Shown here: positions 61,019 to 64,000 of the stretch, in pieces
How positions within the stretch are numbered: the first letter of the stretch is position 1
Layout: every line of letters starts with the position of its first letter
NCBI RefSeq assembly: GCF_030812195.1
Contig: NZ_JAUSSF010000002.1
Coordinates: 806,001 to 870,000 of the forward strand
Length of the DNA: 64,000 nt
Direction: 5' to 3'
Source: Chryseobacterium lathyri
Lineage (GTDB): Bacteria; Bacteroidota; Bacteroidia; Flavobacteriales; Weeksellaceae
The notes under the pieces: model-generated
Told to the model about the DNA's origin: nothing
Database searches by the model: none
The model's input: only the letters and a program-made list of their open reading frames with translations
Made by a program: the position numbers and the translations under genes

Positions 61019-61597
61019 TTAACCGTGGATTGTTTCTTTGTTTCCGTAAGATTTAATGATATTGGCTTCATATTCCAGCCACGCATCCCAGCGCTTGTTT
61101 ACTTTTTCGGGATTTCCAAGCTGTCTAGCAAATCCTATAAATGTTGTATAATGGTTTGCTTCTGAGATCATAAGCTCTTTATAAAATGTCTTAAGCTCTT
61201 CATCTTTAATGTTTTCAGTAAGAACTTTAAATCTTTCGCAGCTTCTGGCTTCTATCATAGCGGCAAAAAGCATTTTATCTACAATTAGATCTTCTCTGCT
61301 CCCCTGGATGATAAACTTAGCCAGTTCATTCACATAATCATCTTTTCTTGGCCTTCCAAAGACAAAACCTCTTTTTTTAATAATCTCATGTACCTGATTA
61401 AAATGATCAAGCTCTTCCTGCGCAATGGCGAGAAGCTCAGTAACAATTTCAGGATATTCAGGAAGCATAGTGATTAAACCGATAGCATTAGTTGCTGCTT
61501 TCTGCTCACACCACGCATGATCCGTTAAAATTTCTTCAATGTTTTCTTCTGCAATATTCGCCCATCTTGGATCAGTGGGAAGTTTCAACTTAAACAT
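61019..61597 (-). CDS. miaE: tRNA-(ms2io6A)-hydroxylase MiaE
   Basis: MiaE hydroxylates the isopentenyl group of modified A37 in tRNA using a di-iron site. The 192-aa ferritin-like four-helix protein shows the ligand sets EELDHFNQVHE, MIEARSCERFK, and ISEANHYTTFIGFA. These give the Glu/His pattern of the di-iron center. It is cytoplasmic. The following DUF502 gene is only 23 nt away. Confidence 0.93.
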   Translation of the reverse strand: MFKLKLPTDPRWANIAEENIEEILTDHAWCEQKAATNAIGLITMLPEYPEIVTELLAIAQEELDHFNQVHEIIKKRGFVFGRPRKDDYVNELAKFIIQGSREDLIVDKMLFAAMIEARSCERFKVLTENIKDEELKTFYKELMISEANHYTTFIGFARQLGNPEKVNKRWDAWLEYEANIIKSYGNKETIHG

Positions 61598-61672
61598 GCC
61601 TTGAATTTTCTGTAAAATTAAAATAAATTGCGATAAGAAAAATTATTTTATTTCAAATTGAGGATTAAAGTG

Positions 61673-62761
61673 TTAAGAAGCTGTTTTTCTCCTTAAGAAC
61701 TCTAAGATTTTCCAACCAAGATTATCTGTTCTTTTTAATCCTGCTGCAATGATGAACGCTAAAACGACATTCACTATATAAATAAAGATCATGAGCAGCC
61801 ACCACGGCATATTTTCCTGTAAAGTAACCACAATGAAGTATACCAGAGATGAGCTTAACCCCTGGGCGAAATAAAAGAATATAGCATTCTTACCAATGTG
61901 GGTTACGAAATTTTCTTTTGTGATTTTTAACCTGTTATAGAGCACAAATAATGTCGTTAATGAAAACAGTGACCAAATGATATAAGGAATTTTTGGCGGG
62001 AATTTATTTTTATTGATTTTGTAGAAAATCTCATTTCCGTAATACCAGAACATCCAGATCAAGGCTGCTGCAACTATCACATATAAGACGGGGATTACTC
62101 TTTCGGGAATTTTTTTATCACGCATTCTGTTGGCAATTAAAAAGATAGCAAGATAAAAAGCAACATAACCCACCTGTCCTCCGGGATAATATTCCGGAAA
62201 AACATTGAATATTAGAGTCAGAGCCAGGCATAGTCCTATAAACCAGTTGACATGTTTTGGGAAGAATCTTAAGATCAGCACTCCGAAAACTGCCAGAATG
62301 AAATATACTTTCAGATACCAGAAGCTACCCATGACAACCGGAAAAGTATCTGCGTTAGTGTACTGATGAAGGTACCAGTTCCCCAGATTTTGCCATTGCG
62401 GAATATCGGATACGCTGGTTGCTGCATATTTTGACCCAAATGTTGAATAGAAATTCTGCAGCCATTCCATGGAAAAGAACGTTAATCCGAAAACCTTGAA
62501 AAAATAATCCAGAAAGAACAGAAATGTTACAAAGATCATATAAGTGATCTGAAGTTTTAATAACCTGTAGAATGTTTTCTCGATGTTCGATCCTGAAGTA
62601 ATTCCGCTTAAAGCATAAAAGAGAGCCACATCAAATACCAGGGAAAATACCCTGACCTCGGCAGGAATATAAAACTGCCCCGACCAAAAAGCGGTATGGA
62701 TGAATATAATGGAAAGGGTTGCCATTCCCTTGGCAAAATCAATGTAGAGATCTCTGTTCAT
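61673..62761 (-). CDS. Acyltransferase family 3 membrane protein
   Basis: From the ATG at 62761 (MNRDLYIDFAKG) the protein is 362 aa. It begins with the family signature RDLYIDFAKGMATLSIIFIHT, where the His is the expected catalytic residue. About ten membrane helices follow. Such integral-membrane O-acyltransferases decorate surface glycans or lipids. No glycan cluster is adjacent, so the acceptor is unknown. Confidence 0.85.
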   Translation of the reverse strand: MNRDLYIDFAKGMATLSIIFIHTAFWSGQFYIPAEVRVFSLVFDVALFYALSGITSGSNIEKTFYRLLKLQITYMIFVTFLFFLDYFFKVFGLTFFSMEWLQNFYSTFGSKYAATSVSDIPQWQNLGNWYLHQYTNADTFPVVMGSFWYLKVYFILAVFGVLILRFFPKHVNWFIGLCLALTLIFNVFPEYYPGGQVGYVAFYLAIFLIANRMRDKKIPERVIPVLYVIVAAALIWMFWYYGNEIFYKINKNKFPPKIPYIIWSLFSLTTLFVLYNRLKITKENFVTHIGKNAIFFYFAQGLSSSLVYFIVVTLQENMPWWLLMIFIYIVNVVLAFIIAAGLKRTDNLGWKILEFLRRKTAS

Positions 62762-62822
62762 TTGTTGTAGGATATGGTTCAAAAGTAAATAAACTTTGGG
62801 ATATTTATCAAATAAACTAAAA

Positions 62823-62847
62823 GAGACAGAACATTGCTGTCTGTCTC
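62823..62847 (-). terminator. Terminator after the metallopeptidase gene
   Basis: GAGACAG (62823-62829) and CTGTCTC (62841-62847) form a 7-bp stem with an 11-nt loop, followed on the minus strand by a TTTT stretch. It lies 28 nt after the metallopeptidase stop. Confidence 0.75.
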
Positions 62848-62874
62848 CTTTGTTAAATATGCTAAAAATGAATG

Positions 62875-63762
62875 TTATTTAAGTTGTTTAAATTCTTCTT
62901 CAGAAATTTCTCCGGTTTGGATCTTTCTAAGTTCATCGATATACTGGCTCATATAAGCATCGATCTCAGGATTCATAGTGTTTTTACCCATTTTATACGT
63001 TCCGTTTAACACGCCCTGATAATAGTAGAAGAAATTATAATCAAAGTTGGCTGCATTAAGATCGTACTGTCCAAGAAGGAAGCCTAAACGTACGGCAGAT
63101 CTTCTTTGAGGAGGCGTTCCGTGGTGATTGGCGCTGGTAGTCTGATAATCACCGATACTCTGTGCAAATTCGTAGGCTGCAGCAATTTCAGCAAAACTGG
63201 TTTTGTTGTATCCGTTTGGCCTTCTTAAATAATATCCTGCGAAACCGTCAGCTTCCAGTTCGTTTGGCCTTGCTGTAGATTCATTTACAGTCGGAAGGCC
63301 GAAAATGTACTGTAGCTGGTGCCCGTATTCATGAGCAAGGATCATGGCATTCACAATATCTCCTCCTTTATTCTTTGCATCTGCATAGATTGCATAACCA
63401 TAATAAATTTTCCCTGTAGAATAAGAGATCGCATTATAGGTAGAATTGAAGTTGGAAGGGTCGTCTACAAAACGAAGAGTTGGGTTGCTTCTTCCCCACA
63501 GACTGGCGATTTTAGTCATTTGGGAATTCATAAAGTTGGTATCTGCTGTGTTCTGAAGACCGGTTTTAAGTACTGCGGTTGAACTCCAGTACTGATCTAC
63601 ATAAGAGCAGCTTTTTTGAAGTTCCCCGGGTTGTTCGATCTTTGCACTTGCAGATTGAGATTCAGGAAGAGCAGATTCTTCCATTTTGTCATCACGGCAC
63701 GCTGATAATGAAAAAGCGGCAATGGCTCCTGCTAATAAGCAGAATTTAAAGTTTCTTTTCAT
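62875..63762 (-). CDS. Lipoprotein zinc metallopeptidase
   Basis: This 295-aa lipoprotein has a lipobox LSACRDD. The zincin motif is HEYGHQLQY (residues about 144-152), with a third ligand Glu in NELEADGFAGYYL. This is the ELEAD pattern of neutral zinc metallopeptidases related to the YpfJ group, which fits an extracytoplasmic location. The substrate is unknown. It has its own terminator and is divergent from rplU. Confidence 0.87.
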   Translation of the reverse strand: MKRNFKFCLLAGAIAAFSLSACRDDKMEESALPESQSASAKIEQPGELQKSCSYVDQYWSSTAVLKTGLQNTADTNFMNSQMTKIASLWGRSNPTLRFVDDPSNFNSTYNAISYSTGKIYYGYAIYADAKNKGGDIVNAMILAHEYGHQLQYIFGLPTVNESTARPNELEADGFAGYYLRRPNGYNKTSFAEIAAAYEFAQSIGDYQTTSANHHGTPPQRRSAVRLGFLLGQYDLNAANFDYNFFYYYQGVLNGTYKMGKNTMNPEIDAYMSQYIDELRKIQTGEISEEEFKQLK

Positions 63763-63893
63763 ATAAAATATTTTTTGGTGATAACGAAGGTATAAAATTA
63801 TCTCTTAACTATGAGCATATTAATGCTAAAAATTATTCAAAATATAGTGAAATGATTTTTTACTGTATATTTGCTAAAAAAACACGGTACTGA

Positions 63894-63927
63894 TTGTAAG
63901 GTATTTAGAATTTTATTCATATATTTG
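63894..63927 (+). promoter_or_regulatory. Promoter of rplU
   Basis: TTG (63894-63896) and TATATTTG (63920-63927) match the Bacteroidota consensus although the spacer is long (23 nt). A second TATATTTG at 63866-63873 lacks a good upstream box. The start codon is 30 nt downstream. Confidence 0.65.
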
Positions 63928-63957
63928 CACCTCGAAATAACTAAAAATTTATAAACA

Positions 63958-64000
63958 ATGTTTGCAATTGTAGAAATAGCAGGGCTTCAATACAAAGTTG
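63958..64000 (+). CDS. rplU: 50S ribosomal protein L21, 5' fragment
   Basis: Only 14 codons are visible, MFAIVEIAGLQYKV, which match the strongly conserved N-terminus of L21. The gene runs off the right edge of the window. A good TATATTTG promoter and an AT-rich leader precede it. Confidence 0.85.
   Translation, partial: MFAIVEIAGLQYKV

Overview
The window comes from a Bacteroidota flavobacterium, most likely Chryseobacterium or a close relative. The evidence is low G+C, promoters of the TTTG/TAnnTTTG type (for example before rplU and the integrase gene), TonB-dependent receptors paired with PepSY membrane proteins, short MKNLKK-type Gly-Gly leader peptides, and TPR-containing sensor kinases. 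No rRNA, tRNA, IS element or CRISPR array was seen.

Layout. 1-5.1 kb: the end of a small operon with an HsdR_N-like protein, a TPR histidine kinase/response regulator pair, and two promoters that share a TACGG-N4-CCGTAA palindrome on either side of that pair. 5.2-7.0 kb: msrA and a ROK sugar kinase. 7.1-13.9 kb: two tandem TonB-receptor/PepSY pairs, probably for ferric-siderophore uptake. 14-33.7 kb: mostly housekeeping genes (secA, a nucleotide-sugar epimerase, an AsmA-like protein, a PA0069-type radical SAM protein, menD, pabB, pabC, an AI-2E-type transporter), interrupted at 25.3-26.4 kb by three orphan Gly-Gly leader peptide genes. 49.1-64 kb: uvrB, a BlaI/BlaR1-like pair, a sugar dehydrogenase, a third TonB receptor, a three-gene redox operon (DsbA-like, FAD monooxygenase, MalY/PatB-like), miaE, an acyltransferase, a lipoprotein metallopeptidase and the start of rplU.

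The main feature is a 15.4-kb mobile island from about 33,715 to 49,109. It is bounded by 13-bp direct repeats (CGGCATCGAAGAT). Joining the outer flanks rebuilds a perfect 18-bp-stem hairpin with a GAA loop, which would have been the shared terminator of the convergent DUF3820 gene and uvrB, so a tyrosine recombinase appears to have inserted the island into a bidirectional terminator. Near each end is a pair of ATGTCGGAA repeats. The left end holds the integrase, an excisionase-like HTH protein, and a 471-aa protein in which I recognise the motifs of a family-A polymerase palm and fingers (Asp259, Arg356/Lys360, RYP 384-386, His437-Asp438). This looks like a replication module.

The rest of the island is cargo for conflict: a toxin with an EndoU-like C-terminus and its likely immunity gene, three small accessory genes, a BcgI-like restriction-modification operon (nuclease-methylase fusion, specificity subunit, and a DUF262/DUF1524 protein), the antirestriction protein ArdA, a serine recombinase and a membrane protein. 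There are no conjugation or virion genes, so the island is best described as an integrative, possibly satellite-like defence island.
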